Shown: in pieces, positions 27,358 to 38,337 of the stretch
Numbering within the stretch: the stretch's first letter is position 1
How the letters are laid out: every line of letters begins with the position of its first letter
DNA from: Pacificibacter maritimus
GTDB lineage: Bacteria; Pseudomonadota; Alphaproteobacteria; Rhodobacterales; Rhodobacteraceae
Assembly: GCF_003814915.1 (NCBI RefSeq)
Contig: NZ_RKQK01000002.1
Coordinates: 497,184 to 561,183, forward strand
Length of the DNA: 64,000 nt
Direction of reading: 5' to 3'
Notes under the pieces: generated by a model
Told to the model about the DNA's origin: nothing
The model's input: the letters and a program-made list of their open reading frames with translations, nothing else
The model's database searches: none
Made by a program: the position numbers and the translations under genes

Positions 27358-28335
27358 ATGAAAAGCGCAACGCATTCAAAATTTGGCGACCCCGTCGAGG
27401 TTATGCAATTCGCAGAAACAACCGCGCCTGTGGCTCAAGAGGGCGAGGTTTTGATCCGAACTATCCTCTCTCCGATCCACAATCACGACCTTTGGACTGT
27501 GCGCGGCGACTACGGTTACAAACCAGAACTGCCCGCAGTTGGTGGTACAGAAGCGGTGGGCATCGTCGAAGCTGTCGGCGCTGGCGTTGATGACGCCTTG
27601 ATCGGAAAACGCGTGGCTGCTGCTGGCATTCACGGCACATGGGCCGAAAAATTCACAGCCCCCGCGCAAGGCGTGGTGCCGCTGCCAGATGCGATTCCCG
27701 ACGACGCCGCAGCACAGCTTATCGCAATGCCGTTTTCTGCTATTTCGCTTTTGGATTTCATCACCGTTTCTGAAGGTGATTGGATCGTTCAAACCGCAGC
27801 CAACGGCGCGGTGGGCAAAGTTTTCGCTGCATTAGCTGAAGCAAAAGGCTTCAAAACACTCAATCTGGTGCGCCGCCAAGATGCCGTGGCCGAACTGGAA
27901 GCCCTAGGCATGACCAACGTGATCTCGACAGATCAAGACGGCTGGAAAGACCAAGCCAAGGCTGTGATTGGCGAAGCTGGCGCGACAGCCGCTGTCGATT
28001 CTGTTGGCGGATCTTTGGCGGAAGACTTGGTGGATTTGCTGGGCTGGGAAGGTCAGTTGATCACATTCGGCACAGCCACAGGCGCGCCTTTGACGTTAAA
28101 TTCAGGGATGTTGATCTTTAAACACATCACGCTCAAAGGCTTTTGGGGCGCGAAGGTCAGCGAACATATGGCGCCTGAAAAACGCGTCGCTTTGATCACA
28201 GAATTGGCCACACTCGCAGCCCAAGGCAAATTGCCCCTGTCGTCTGGCGGCGACTACGCACTTGAAGATGTAAAAGACGCCATGAAGGCCGCACAGGTCA
28301 CAGGGCGTGCGGGCAAAGTGATGCTCAGGCCATAA
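27358..28335 (+). CDS. Medium-chain dehydrogenase/reductase (quinone oxidoreductase-like)
   Basis: MDR-superfamily protein of 325 residues with an N-terminal GroES-like domain (strings PIHNHDL and GGTEAVG) and a C-terminal Rossmann domain around TAANGAVGKVFAALAEAKG. The structural-zinc cysteine cluster is missing, as in quinone oxidoreductase/enoyl-reductase type members. It probably uses NADPH on an alkene, quinone or similar substrate. The ATG is preceded by AAAGGATAAACG. It stands alone between the leuA terminator and an inverted repeat. Confidence 0.85.
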   Translation: MKSATHSKFGDPVEVMQFAETTAPVAQEGEVLIRTILSPIHNHDLWTVRGDYGYKPELPAVGGTEAVGIVEAVGAGVDDALIGKRVAAAGIHGTWAEKFTAPAQGVVPLPDAIPDDAAAQLIAMPFSAISLLDFITVSEGDWIVQTAANGAVGKVFAALAEAKGFKTLNLVRRQDAVAELEALGMTNVISTDQDGWKDQAKAVIGEAGATAAVDSVGGSLAEDLVDLLGWEGQLITFGTATGAPLTLNSGMLIFKHITLKGFWGAKVSEHMAPEKRVALITELATLAAQGKLPLSSGGDYALEDVKDAMKAAQVTGRAGKVMLRP

Positions 28336-28343
28336 CAAACTTA

Positions 28344-28371
28344 GGCGCGCAGCAGGTTTGCGGCGCGCCTA
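28344..28371 (+). terminator. GC-rich hairpin after the oxidoreductase gene
   Basis: AGGCGCGC and GCGCGCCT form a perfect 8-base stem nine bases after the stop. There is no T run, so it may be a Rho-dependent end or a stabilising hairpin. Confidence 0.45.
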
Positions 28372-28392
28372 CCTAAAGACCTGCAATAGCAA

Positions 28393-29540
<1,148 letters not shown>

Positions 29541-29597
29541 TCACAAGCCGCTTAGGCGCGGATTTCCGTGCCTTTGCCTGCGACCTAAAGGTTCGGA

Positions 29598-30548
29598 GTG
29601 AACGTGGCCAAAGACACTGGAACATCAGACGATTTCATTCGCCCTTTGCGCAGACTTTTGTCTACGCTGGTGATCCTCGTGCTGATCGGCTTGTTCATTT
29701 TGTGGCGCATTGACAGCCCGCGCGTCGAGCGTATGCGCGCGCAACTTGTTGACACAATAGTACCGTCCTTTGAATGGGCTTTGGTGCCTGTGACCAAGTC
29801 CATTGAAATGGTCGAAAACTTTCAAAGCTACAGTCGCATTTACGCGCAAAACCAAGAGCTGCGCCGTGAATTGCGCCAAATGCAGGCGTGGAAAGAAGCC
29901 GCACTTCAACTGGAACAGAAAAACGCCAAATTGTTGGACCTCAACAAAGTGCGCCTAGATCCGAAATACACCTATATCACAGGCGTGGTGATGGCCGATA
30001 GCGGGTCGCCGTTTCGGCAGTCGGTGCTTTTGAACGTTGGCGCACGTGATGGCATTATGGATGGCTGGGCGACAATGGACGGCGTTGGTTTGGTGGGGCG
30101 CATATCGGGGCTGGGCGCTAACACAGCCCGCGTGGTGCTGCTGACTGATAGCAATTCGCGCCTGCCCATCACCATTCAGCCCTCCGGCCAACGCGCTATC
30201 TTATCAGGAGATAATACAGCACGTCCGCCTTTGGAATTTATCGAAAGCCCTGAATTGGTCCGCCCTGGTGACCGCGTTGTGTCTTCGGGCGATGGCGGTG
30301 TTTTCCCTGCGGGGCTTTTGATCGGCCAAGTGGCATTGGGGGCAGATCGACGCCTGCGGGTTGTCTTGGCAGCCGATTACGAACGATTAGATTACCTGCG
30401 CGTTCTTCGTAGCCTTGAAAGCGAACAAATTATCGACCCCGGTTCGCTTATTTTACCCGTCGCGCCAATTGTCACCCCCAAAGCTCCCGACAACACCACA
30501 AGCGAAACAGCTGACCAGCTTGAAACATCAGAGGGCAGCAATGGGTGA
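29598..30548 (+). CDS. mreC: Rod-shape determining protein MreC
   Basis: Bitopic inner-membrane protein of 316 residues. It has a short cytoplasmic N-terminus, one membrane helix at about residues 17-36 (STLVILVLIGLFILW), a periplasmic coiled coil at about 65-110, and the MreC beta-barrel domain. The C-terminal tail is rich in Thr/Pro/Ser. It activates PBP2 and connects MreB filaments to wall synthesis. The GTG at 29598 has AAAGG six bases before it; a GTG at 29604 is the alternative. Its end overlaps mreD by 8 bases. Confidence 0.93.
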   Translation: MNVAKDTGTSDDFIRPLRRLLSTLVILVLIGLFILWRIDSPRVERMRAQLVDTIVPSFEWALVPVTKSIEMVENFQSYSRIYAQNQELRRELRQMQAWKEAALQLEQKNAKLLDLNKVRLDPKYTYITGVVMADSGSPFRQSVLLNVGARDGIMDGWATMDGVGLVGRISGLGANTARVVLLTDSNSRLPITIQPSGQRAILSGDNTARPPLEFIESPELVRPGDRVVSSGDGGVFPAGLLIGQVALGADRRLRVVLAADYERLDYLRVLRSLESEQIIDPGSLILPVAPIVTPKAPDNTTSETADQLETSEGSNG

Positions 30549-31080
30549 ATATTGGGGCGTTAAAAAATGGGCTTACCGCTGCGCTTTCGTTTTGCTCAGC
30601 CTTGTCGCCCTCTTCATCTATCTACTGCCACTAGAGTTTGGCGAAGGGCGCTGGCCTGGACCTGATCTAATCGTAGCTTTTGCTTTCGCTTGGGTACTGC
30701 GTCGACCAAGTTATGTGCCGATCTTGCTCATTGGCCCTGTCTTTTTGATTGCCGACTTTATGTTGGTCCGCCCTCCGGGACTTTGGGCAGCGTTATGCGT
30801 GCTAGGAATAGAATTTTTGCGCCGCCGCGAAGGCCGATCCCGTGACATTCCTTTCCCTGTTGAATGGGCGATGATATCGGCTGTGCTTTTGGGGTTGGCA
30901 GTCATCTACCGCGTCTTACTCAGCGTCTTTTTGGTACAGCAAGCATCATTTGGCCTAGTGATCTTACAACAGCTTTCGACGCTGTTTATATATCCTCTCG
31001 TGGTTTTTATCTCGACATCCGTGATGGGTGTGACCAAAATCACAGCAGCAGAAGCAGAAGTTTTAGGGTTTAGTCGATGA
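30541..31080 (+). CDS. mreD: Rod-shape determining protein MreD
   Basis: Small polytopic membrane protein of 179 residues with about five hydrophobic helices, the usual size and place for MreD. It is a component of the elongasome linking MreC and PBP2. The ATG at 30541 overlaps the mreC end, and its own stop overlaps the mrdA ATG (ATGA), so translation is coupled along the operon. A longer open frame into mreC is not used. Confidence 0.9.
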   Translation: MGEYWGVKKWAYRCAFVLLSLVALFIYLLPLEFGEGRWPGPDLIVAFAFAWVLRRPSYVPILLIGPVFLIADFMLVRPPGLWAALCVLGIEFLRRREGRSRDIPFPVEWAMISAVLLGLAVIYRVLLSVFLVQQASFGLVILQQLSTLFIYPLVVFISTSVMGVTKITAAEAEVLGFSR

Positions 31081-32996
31081 GAAGATCACCCACAGACACC
31101 GCTGAAAGCGCTCGCAAAATTTCGCGCCGCGCGCTGTTTTTGGGCGGCAGTCAACTCGCCTTTATGGGCGCCTTGGGGCTGCGGATGCGTTATATGCAGG
31201 TCGATCAAGCCGAAGAGTTTCGTCTTTTGGCAGATGAAAACAGATTAAAAATCCATCTTTTGCCCCCTGCTCGTGGCCTAATCCATGATCGAAGCGGCAC
31301 AGTAATCGCAGAAAACGAACAGACCTTTCGCATTGTGATCCGCAAAGAGGATGCAGGTGAACTGGATATCGTTTTGGCTGAACTTCAGCGCCTTATCGGC
31401 CTGTCTCAAGAAGACCAAGATCGCGTACGTAAAGAGCTAAAAGATGCAGGACCATCAGCACCCGTTACCATTCTAGACCGCCTGACATGGGAGGCGTTTT
31501 CAGCAGTGGCAGCCAATGCACCCGCCCTGCCCGGCGTGTCACCTGAAGTCGGTTTGTCCCGCAACTATCCGTTGAAGGATGATTTTGCGCACCTCACTGG
31601 TTATGTTGGCCCTGTGTCAGATTACGATCTGTCACGCATGGATCGCATCGATCCTTTGATGCGTATTCCGAAATTTCCCATCGGAAAATCTGGCATTGAA
31701 AACATGTTAGAAGACTCCTTGCGCGGGTCGGCAGGCACGGTGCGCGTGGAACAAAATGTGCATGGTCGCATCATACGTGAACTGGAACGCAAAGAAGGCG
31801 AACCAGGCTCGAATGTGCAAATGACCATCGACCACAGACTACAAAACTTTGTCCAAGCAAGGTTGGCAGGTGAAAGCGCCTCTGCGGTCATTATAGATGT
31901 GGAAACGGGCGATGTTCTTGCAGCGGGGTCAACGCCAGCTTTTGATCCCAATCTGTTTGTGCGCGGTATTTCTGTTGCCAATTATAATGCGCTTTTAGAA
32001 AACATATACCGCCCTCTTCCTTCAAAATCTGTGCAGGGCGCTTACCCGCCTGGATCGACCTTTAAAATGGTCACCGCCTTGGCCGCATTGGAAGCAGGTG
32101 TGGTGACGCCAGACGAAACTGTGCGGTGCCCCGGCTACGTCGAAGTGGGGGGGCGCAGGTTTCACTGCTGGAAACGTGCAGGGCATGGCAACGTCAATCT
32201 CACGGGCTCCCTACGCCATTCATGTGATGTCTATTACTACGAATTGGCCCAGCGCGCGGGTATCGAAAACATTGCAGCTATGGGCCGTAAATTGGGATTG
32301 GGGGATCGTTATGATCTGCCGCTTCCAGGCCTGTCATCGGGCTTGATGCCCGACAAACAATGGAAACGCGATAACCGTGGAGCAGAATGGGTTGTGGGCG
32401 ATAGCTTGAATGCTTCAATCGGTCAGGGCTTTGTCTTGACGACCCCGATGCAGCTTGCGGTGATGACCGCGCGCTTGGCCACTGGGCGTGCAGTGGTGCC
32501 GCGCCTCATCAAGTCGATAGACGGGATTGAACAGCCTATATTCGGCAATGAGCCCCTAGATATAAATGAAAATATGCTCAGGTCCGTGCGTCAAGGCATG
32601 TATGAAGTGACCAATAACTCACGCGGTACGGCTTATGCTTCGCGCATCTCTGCCGATGGCATGCGCATGTCAGGCAAAACAGGCACGAGCCAAACACGCA
32701 ACGTGGTGGTGAATAATAAAAATGTACCATGGGAAGAACGCGATCACGCCCTGTTCGTCGCCTTCGCGCCCCATGATGCTCCGAAATATGCGCTGTCTGT
32801 CGTTATTGAACACGGCGGCGGCGGGTCGTCTGCTGCGGCGCCTGTGGCACGCGATTTGATGCTGTTCGCGCAGCACGGAACCGTGCCGCCCCTCAGCTCA
32901 TATCCTCAGTCTCAACAAGGAACGATCCGCGAACGACTAAAAAATCTAACGCTTCGAGAAGACACGTTGCAAGGCGGGGAACGCACCAGCGCATGA
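31077..32996 (+). CDS. mrdA: Penicillin-binding protein 2 (elongasome transpeptidase)
   Basis: Monofunctional class B PBP that cross-links lateral-wall peptidoglycan with RodA. At 639 residues it has one membrane helix near residues 22-43 and a dimerisation/pedestal domain. The transpeptidase domain has the SxxK serine at Ser327 (PPGSTFKM) and the KTG motif in MSGKTGTSQ. It overlaps mreD and rodA by four bases on each side. Beta-lactams of the mecillinam type target this family. Confidence 0.95.
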   Translation: MRRSPTDTAESARKISRRALFLGGSQLAFMGALGLRMRYMQVDQAEEFRLLADENRLKIHLLPPARGLIHDRSGTVIAENEQTFRIVIRKEDAGELDIVLAELQRLIGLSQEDQDRVRKELKDAGPSAPVTILDRLTWEAFSAVAANAPALPGVSPEVGLSRNYPLKDDFAHLTGYVGPVSDYDLSRMDRIDPLMRIPKFPIGKSGIENMLEDSLRGSAGTVRVEQNVHGRIIRELERKEGEPGSNVQMTIDHRLQNFVQARLAGESASAVIIDVETGDVLAAGSTPAFDPNLFVRGISVANYNALLENIYRPLPSKSVQGAYPPGSTFKMVTALAALEAGVVTPDETVRCPGYVEVGGRRFHCWKRAGHGNVNLTGSLRHSCDVYYYELAQRAGIENIAAMGRKLGLGDRYDLPLPGLSSGLMPDKQWKRDNRGAEWVVGDSLNASIGQGFVLTTPMQLAVMTARLATGRAVVPRLIKSIDGIEQPIFGNEPLDINENMLRSVRQGMYEVTNNSRGTAYASRISADGMRMSGKTGTSQTRNVVVNNKNVPWEERDHALFVAFAPHDAPKYALSVVIEHGGGGSSAAAPVARDLMLFAQHGTVPPLSSYPQSQQGTIRERLKNLTLREDTLQGGERTSA

Positions 32997-34141
32997 GTTA
33001 TCTAGAGCAAAACCTGAAAACCGTTCCGACAGGCATTTCCAAGGTGCTATATATCAATTGGCCGCTGGTGGTCCTGCTGACTGCGGTCGCCAGTGTCGGG
33101 TTTATCATGCTCTACTCCAACGCGGGGGGGTCTTTTACCCCTTGGGCTGAACCGCAAATGAAGCGCTTTGGTGTGGGCATGGTTTTGATGCTGATCATCG
33201 CCATGGTTCCTATTTGGTTTTGGCGCACGGTTGCGGGTGTTGGCTATGCGCTATCCTTGGTTCTTTTGCTGGTGGTAGAATTTTTCGGTGATGTCGGCAT
33301 GGGCGCGCAGCGCTGGATCGACCTTGGCTTCATGCGCTTGCAACCTTCCGAATTGATGAAGGTGACCTTGGTCATGTTTTTGGCGTGGTATTATGACTGG
33401 CTGGATGTCAAAAAAGTCTCGCACCCTCTTTGGGTAGCAATCCCCGTTATCATGATATTGCTGCCTACAGCTTTGGTTTTGAAACAACCTGATCTTGGGA
33501 CAGCGCTTTTGCTTGTGTTTGGAGGCGCGATTGTGATGTTCGCCGCGGGCGTCAGCTGGTGGTATTTTGGTGCAGTTGCTGCCGCTGGCGCTGGACTTAT
33601 CGCCGCAGTTTTTCAATCAAGGGGTCAAAGCTGGCAATTGCTCAACAACTATCAGTACCGTCGCATTGACACCTTTTTGGACCCATCTTCAGATCCACTT
33701 GATTCAGGGTATCACATCACCCAAGCCAAAATTGCTTTGGGGTCGGGCGGCTGGACGGGCCGTGGGTTTATGCAAGGCACGCAGTCACAACTGAACTTTT
33801 TGCCTGAAAAACACACCGACTTTATCTTTACCACCTTGGCCGAAGAATTTGGGTTTCTTGGCGGGATTTCATTGTTGCTGCTTTATGCAGGTGTCATCGG
33901 GTTTTGCCTTATTTCGGCGATGAATAACAAGGACCGCTTTGGCGCTTTGGTCACGCTGGGCATCGCGGCTACATTCTTTTTATTCTTTGCGGTGAATATG
34001 TCGATGGTAATGGGGTTGGCCCCTGTTGTTGGCGTGCCGTTACCGATGGTGTCTTACGGCGGTTCTGCGATGCTGGTGCTTATGGTCGCCTTTGGCATCG
34101 TGCAATCCGCCCATGTTCATCGCCCGCGTCGCAAATCGTAG
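32993..34141 (+). CDS. rodA: RodA peptidoglycan glycosyltransferase (SEDS family)
   Basis: Polytopic SEDS protein of 382 residues that polymerises lipid II for cell elongation. It has about ten membrane helices. SEDS landmarks are GAQRWIDLG (about residue 104), QPSELMKV, QPDLGTALL and EKHTDFIF, near the catalytic Asp loop. It ends the mre operon, its ATG overlapping the mrdA stop. Length and motifs separate it from FtsW by operon context. Confidence 0.95.
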   Translation: MSYLEQNLKTVPTGISKVLYINWPLVVLLTAVASVGFIMLYSNAGGSFTPWAEPQMKRFGVGMVLMLIIAMVPIWFWRTVAGVGYALSLVLLLVVEFFGDVGMGAQRWIDLGFMRLQPSELMKVTLVMFLAWYYDWLDVKKVSHPLWVAIPVIMILLPTALVLKQPDLGTALLLVFGGAIVMFAAGVSWWYFGAVAAAGAGLIAAVFQSRGQSWQLLNNYQYRRIDTFLDPSSDPLDSGYHITQAKIALGSGGWTGRGFMQGTQSQLNFLPEKHTDFIFTTLAEEFGFLGGISLLLLYAGVIGFCLISAMNNKDRFGALVTLGIAATFFLFFAVNMSMVMGLAPVVGVPLPMVSYGGSAMLVLMVAFGIVQSAHVHRPRRKS

Positions 34142-34174
34142 CCGTAAGCCACATTCAATATCAAAGGGGCGCTT

Positions 34175-35107
34175 ATGCCGTTGAACATTCTTTTTTCTGG
34201 CCCAGAACCCCTTTGGGATGAGTACAAAGACATCTTACCAAAGGGACTTAAAGACCACGACATAAACGCGCATATAAGCACTGATCTACCCGCAGAAAGC
34301 GTAGATTACATTGTTTATGCGCCCAATGATTCATTGACGGACTTCACCCCTTTCAAACATGCCAAAGCGGTTATGAGCCTTTGGGCAGGGGTCGAAACCA
34401 TTGTGAACAATCAAACCCTCACACAGCCTTTGTGCCGCATGGTGGATGACGGGCTAGAACTCGGTATGCGTGAATGGGTCGCAGGCCATGTTTTGCGTCA
34501 TCACTTGGGGTTGGACCGTCATATTCACGGGTTGAAAGGTCAGTGGGATAAAACAGCGCCCCCTTTGGCACGCGATCGTAAGGTTACAATTTTAGGACTG
34601 GGGATGCTCGGCACGTCAGCCGCAAAGACCTTAGTCGATTTGGGCTTTGATGTGACGGGCTGGTCGCGCAGCCCTAAAACCATGCAAGGTGTCACCTGTT
34701 TGCATGGCGATGCGGGACTAAAGCAGGCACTTATCGACGCTGAAATCTGCGTGACATTGCTTCCAAACACGCCATCTACACAAAATATTTTGAACGCAGA
34801 ACGCATGAACTGGATGCCAAAAGGCGCGGTCATTCTAAATCCAGGGCGTGGCGTTTTAATAGATGACGATGCTTTACTTGACGCGCTTGCCTCAGGGCAA
34901 ATCTTACATGCCACATTGGATGTCTTTCGTGTCGAACCCCTGCCCCAAGATCATCCGTTTTGGCATCACCCGCAGATCACTGTGACCCCGCATATCGCAG
35001 CGCAAACACGCGCTGAAACTGCGTCTTTTGTGATTGCCCAAAACATACGACGCAGTGAAATAGGTGCCACTCTGCTAAATCTGGTGGATCGCAGCGCAGG
35101 ATATTAA
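34175..35107 (+). CDS. D-isomer 2-hydroxyacid dehydrogenase (glyoxylate/hydroxypyruvate reductase A-like)
   Basis: NAD(P)-dependent enzyme of 310 residues with the Rossmann motif LGLGMLGTSAA. The catalytic residues of this family are in NPGRGVLIDD (Arg), DVFRVEPLP (Glu) and TVTPHIAA (His). Layout and size are those of GhrA, which reduces glyoxylate and hydroxypyruvate. It is 33 bases after rodA and could be co-transcribed, though functionally unrelated. The substrate assignment is by family only. Confidence 0.85.
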   Translation: MPLNILFSGPEPLWDEYKDILPKGLKDHDINAHISTDLPAESVDYIVYAPNDSLTDFTPFKHAKAVMSLWAGVETIVNNQTLTQPLCRMVDDGLELGMREWVAGHVLRHHLGLDRHIHGLKGQWDKTAPPLARDRKVTILGLGMLGTSAAKTLVDLGFDVTGWSRSPKTMQGVTCLHGDAGLKQALIDAEICVTLLPNTPSTQNILNAERMNWMPKGAVILNPGRGVLIDDDALLDALASGQILHATLDVFRVEPLPQDHPFWHHPQITVTPHIAAQTRAETASFVIAQNIRRSEIGATLLNLVDRSAGY

Positions 35108-35129
35108 CCCGCGTCGCGCCTTGTGAAGA

Positions 35130-35933
35130 TTACCGCAAAATCGGCGGCTTGCTTGGGTCCATTCCAGGTGCAGACGGGCCAGAAGATTGCTGTTCAGGTT
35201 CAGGCAGGTCGAACCGCAAACCATGGCGCGCAAGTGTCGCACAAAGTGGATCACTGGCATCAAAAAAGGCCACATCCAATGCGCCAGCTTCAATACCTGA
35301 AAACGTCAAGGCCTCGGCGACCAATTGCGCCAATGCGCCATCCGCACCCGGCACTGTGTCAACATAGGCCAAAAGGTGCGATTTCGCGCCGCCTTCATAG
35401 GTGACCCCAGCCAGATATGCGACCCGCGCTAATCCGCCCGCAATCGCCAATTTCGCATCAAGTGCTGTGATCAACCGTTCGGGCAGGCCATGTGGTGGAG
35501 TAATTTCTTCTGGCTTTGCTTCTGCTTCGGATGGCGCGTGATCCAGTGTATTTTTCAGCCAATCCATTGCATCAGGCGGTAATAGAATTTCCGATGGTGC
35601 AACAGTTAAGTTTACCCCCAAACCTATGCCTTGTCCCGCCAGCATGCCTGCCAAAACGCGTCCTGATAAAGCCGCGTAAGGCGCAGAACCTGCAAATTCT
35701 GCCAAGCGTTCTTCGCGATCAAACACCAATACATAACTCTGATCTTCCACAGGAAAAACACGCGGCTCGATAGGTGCATCGCCTTGATGTTCTTTCTCTA
35801 AAAGCAAGAACAATTCACCATCCGCAAGCCGTTCAAAGAATCGCAAGCGCTCTGTGTCGTCATTCGGTGCGGCTTCCATCGCGGCATGGGCCAGATCAAT
35901 GGGCGTGATGTCGTGGGATGGCTGATCGGTCAT
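35130..35933 (-). CDS. SseB family protein
   Basis: Soluble protein of 267 residues. The N-terminal part (about 10-130) matches the SseB N-terminal domain, with FFERLADGELFLLL and VFDREERLAEFAG. A second domain follows, ending in a Pro/Ser-rich tail. The function of SseB-domain proteins in bacteria outside secretion systems is not known, and no secretion genes are near. The ATG at 35933 starts ahead of the domain; an open frame to 36047 seems non-coding. It is convergent with the dehydrogenase. Confidence 0.78.
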   Translation of the reverse strand: MTDQPSHDITPIDLAHAAMEAAPNDDTERLRFFERLADGELFLLLEKEHQGDAPIEPRVFPVEDQSYVLVFDREERLAEFAGSAPYAALSGRVLAGMLAGQGIGLGVNLTVAPSEILLPPDAMDWLKNTLDHAPSEAEAKPEEITPPHGLPERLITALDAKLAIAGGLARVAYLAGVTYEGGAKSHLLAYVDTVPGADGALAQLVAEALTFSGIEAGALDVAFFDASDPLCATLARHGLRFDLPEPEQQSSGPSAPGMDPSKPPILR

Positions 35934-36060
35934 AAAGGCTCCTGTCACGTTCCCCTGACTCGATGCCAAAATCGCGGCCAGCGTGGGGAAATCTGTTCGT
36001 GCCTCACTCCGTATTGCGCTCAATCGCCTGTGGCAAGGGTCAGACACAAGGCCAGCTTGC

Positions 36061-36657
36061 TTAATCTAGTAATTCGCGCACCTTTTGTTGCAAGCGCGGT
36101 ATCATTTCAGTTTCGAACCATGGCTGGCGCTTAAACCACATCGCATTGCGAGGACTGGGATGCGGCATCACGAGCTCTGGCCCGTTAATCGAAAACGTTT
36201 TCATCACGGACTGCGAAATCGTATGACGCTTTTGATCTGGCAGATGCCAAGCCAATGCATGCTTGCCCAAAATAATGGTCAATTCAATATCGGTCATCGA
36301 TGCAAGGGCCGCGCTGCGCCATGTCTGAGCGCAGATATCTCGCGGCGCAAGATCCCCGCGCGCGCCACTGCCAGGAAAACATAATCCCATCGGCAAGATG
36401 CCCAAACGCGGGTCATCGTAAAACTGCTCCCGCCCGACCCCAAGCCATCTGCGCAACCGATCCCCCGATGGATCATCAAACGCTTTACCGCTGATATGTG
36501 CCAACCGCCCCGGCGCTTGGCCAGCAATCAAGATTTTAACCCGTGACGAAATCTTGAAAATCGGTCGAGGACCAAGTGGCAGATCACTGCATAAAGTACA
36601 GCCCGCCATGCTACGTTTGAGATCATTCATCTTTGCGTTTTGTTCCAACCGCCTCAC
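36061..36657 (-). CDS. Uracil-DNA glycosylase superfamily protein
   Basis: Protein of 198 residues related to the UDG superfamily. Motif 1 is GQAPGRLAH followed by FDDPSGDRLRRWLG, and motif 2 is MPHPSPRN near the C-terminus, where the catalytic histidine loop stands in family 4/5-type enzymes. A Cys pair (CTLC) near the N-terminus hints at a metal site, but the four-Cys iron-sulfur pattern of family 4 is not complete. It could excise uracil or be a divergent member. The GTG start at 36657 has GGAA before it; an ATG nine codons in is the alternative. Confidence 0.72.
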   Translation of the reverse strand: MRRLEQNAKMNDLKRSMAGCTLCSDLPLGPRPIFKISSRVKILIAGQAPGRLAHISGKAFDDPSGDRLRRWLGVGREQFYDDPRLGILPMGLCFPGSGARGDLAPRDICAQTWRSAALASMTDIELTIILGKHALAWHLPDQKRHTISQSVMKTFSINGPELVMPHPSPRNAMWFKRQPWFETEMIPRLQQKVRELLD

Positions 36658-36858
36658 CCCATTTCCACGCTATACAAGGCCTCTATTTAGCAACCACAAG
36701 CTTTGTCCTGATCGCGCGGCTGGGCAATAATTGATCGATACACGAATAAATTACCATACGGCAATCTATATGCCGCCTTGGTTACTTGCGTGATCAGGCC
36801 CCATCAAGTAACCCACAGATAACGAATTTGAGACCCAGAATGGGGTTGGAGGGCAAAA

Positions 36859-38139
36859 ATGTACAGAGTGTGGAATTTTATAACCGGATATTCGGTTCTA
36901 TTGATTTTAGGCGCGGTGATCGCGCTGATTTGGGCCAATATTGACGCCCATTCTTATCACGCGCTGGTGGATTTCGTTATCGTTGATGACTTCTTCATCG
37001 GCCACCCGCATATGGATGAGGCGGGTCATGTACATCGCACTTTGACATTGCACTACTTGTTTAACGATCTTTTGATGGCCTTCTTTTTTGCCATTGCCGC
37101 CAAAGAAGTTTGGGAAGCTGTCATTCTAAAAAATGGCTCTTTGCGTGGTAAAAAAGCCGCGACACCTTTGGTTGCGACGCTCGGCGGTATGGTTGGCCCT
37201 ATCGCGATTTACCTTGGTCTTGCCGCTGTTCTTGGATCTGACACATACGATGCTGTGAAAAACGGTTGGGCTGTTCCTGTGGCTACAGATATTGCTTTTG
37301 CATACCTTGTGGGCCGCATCGTTTTTGGCGCAGGCCACCCTGCTATTCGTTTCCTTTTGTTGCTTGCCATTGCGGATGATGCTGCAGGTCTTGTGATCCT
37401 TGCTATTTTCTACCCCACGTCTGAATTGGCCGTCGAATGGTTGCTTTTGTCAGCCTTTGCCGCATTGGCTGTGTTTTTCTTGGCCAACTGGCTGCCACGC
37501 CGTTTGGATCGCGGCAACGAGCTGCGCAAGAATTCAACATGGGTCCGTCAAAAGCTGCACTTCTGGCCATACCTCATCGCCGGTTGTTTTTCTTGGTACG
37601 GCTTCATGATGGCTGGTATTCACCCTGCTTTGGGTCTGTTGCCAATCGTGCCAACGATCCCCCATGCAGATCGCGCTTTCGGGATCTTTGCAGCCGCAGA
37701 AGAGCACCTGACAGACCTTTTGAACGACATTGAACACAAGTTGAAAGTACCTGTAGAAGTCATTCTGTTTTTCTTCGGTCTTTTGAATGCTGGCGTTGAA
37801 TTTAACGCAATCGGATCGCCAACTTGGTTGGTTCTGGCTGGCCTTTTGATTGGGAAACCTTTGGGTATTTTGATCATGGGCGCTCTGGCGGCACATGTCT
37901 TCAAACTGGGGCTGCCCGCAGGAATGCGCACGATCGACTTGTTGGTGATTGGCTGCGTGGCTGCGATTGGATTTACAGTATCCTTGTTCATCGCCTCAGT
38001 CGCCTTTGACAGCACGTCAATGTTGAACGGAGCACCTGTTCAAGATGCAGCGAAAATGGGAGCCTTGCTGTCATTCGCAGCGGCGGGTGTTTCGATTATC
38101 GCGGGCAAACTATGCCGTGTGGAAAAGAAGACACATTAA
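36859..38139 (+). CDS. nhaA: Na+/H+ antiporter NhaA
   Basis: Inner-membrane antiporter of 426 residues exchanging sodium for protons in pH and salt homeostasis. About 12 helices are seen, with the family motifs VPVATDIAFA (helix IV, Thr-Asp) and LLAIADDAAGL, whose paired Asp residues bind the ion. It has a longer first periplasmic loop (HPHMDEAGHVHR) than the E. coli form, giving a larger protein. It is single, followed by its own terminator. It suits a marine lifestyle. Confidence 0.93.
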   Translation: MYRVWNFITGYSVLLILGAVIALIWANIDAHSYHALVDFVIVDDFFIGHPHMDEAGHVHRTLTLHYLFNDLLMAFFFAIAAKEVWEAVILKNGSLRGKKAATPLVATLGGMVGPIAIYLGLAAVLGSDTYDAVKNGWAVPVATDIAFAYLVGRIVFGAGHPAIRFLLLLAIADDAAGLVILAIFYPTSELAVEWLLLSAFAALAVFFLANWLPRRLDRGNELRKNSTWVRQKLHFWPYLIAGCFSWYGFMMAGIHPALGLLPIVPTIPHADRAFGIFAAAEEHLTDLLNDIEHKLKVPVEVILFFFGLLNAGVEFNAIGSPTWLVLAGLLIGKPLGILIMGALAAHVFKLGLPAGMRTIDLLVIGCVAAIGFTVSLFIASVAFDSTSMLNGAPVQDAAKMGALLSFAAAGVSIIAGKLCRVEKKTH

Positions 38140-38167
38140 TTTTCAGCGCAAAACCGCGCTAAGAGTT

Positions 38168-38210
38168 GGAAATGGGGCTGAATTCTTGCGAATTTGGTCC
38201 CATTTTTTTA
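38168..38210 (+). terminator. Rho-independent terminator of nhaA
   Basis: AAATGGG pairs with CCCATTT, with an inner GAATTC/GAATTT part-stem, followed by TTTTTTT. It is about 30 bases after the nhaA stop. The rest of the spacer to 38337 is AT-rich with no gene, and probably carries the kps-type promoter. Confidence 0.8.
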
Positions 38211-38337
38211 TTAAAGGATGTTCACAGCTAGATTCTCATCCGATCAAGCGACATAGTGTATAAAAAATAAACAAATAAACTCTCATTAACAAAAGTCCGT
38301 TAAGGATAAATGAGCGCAGCAGTTTCGAGGCAAATGC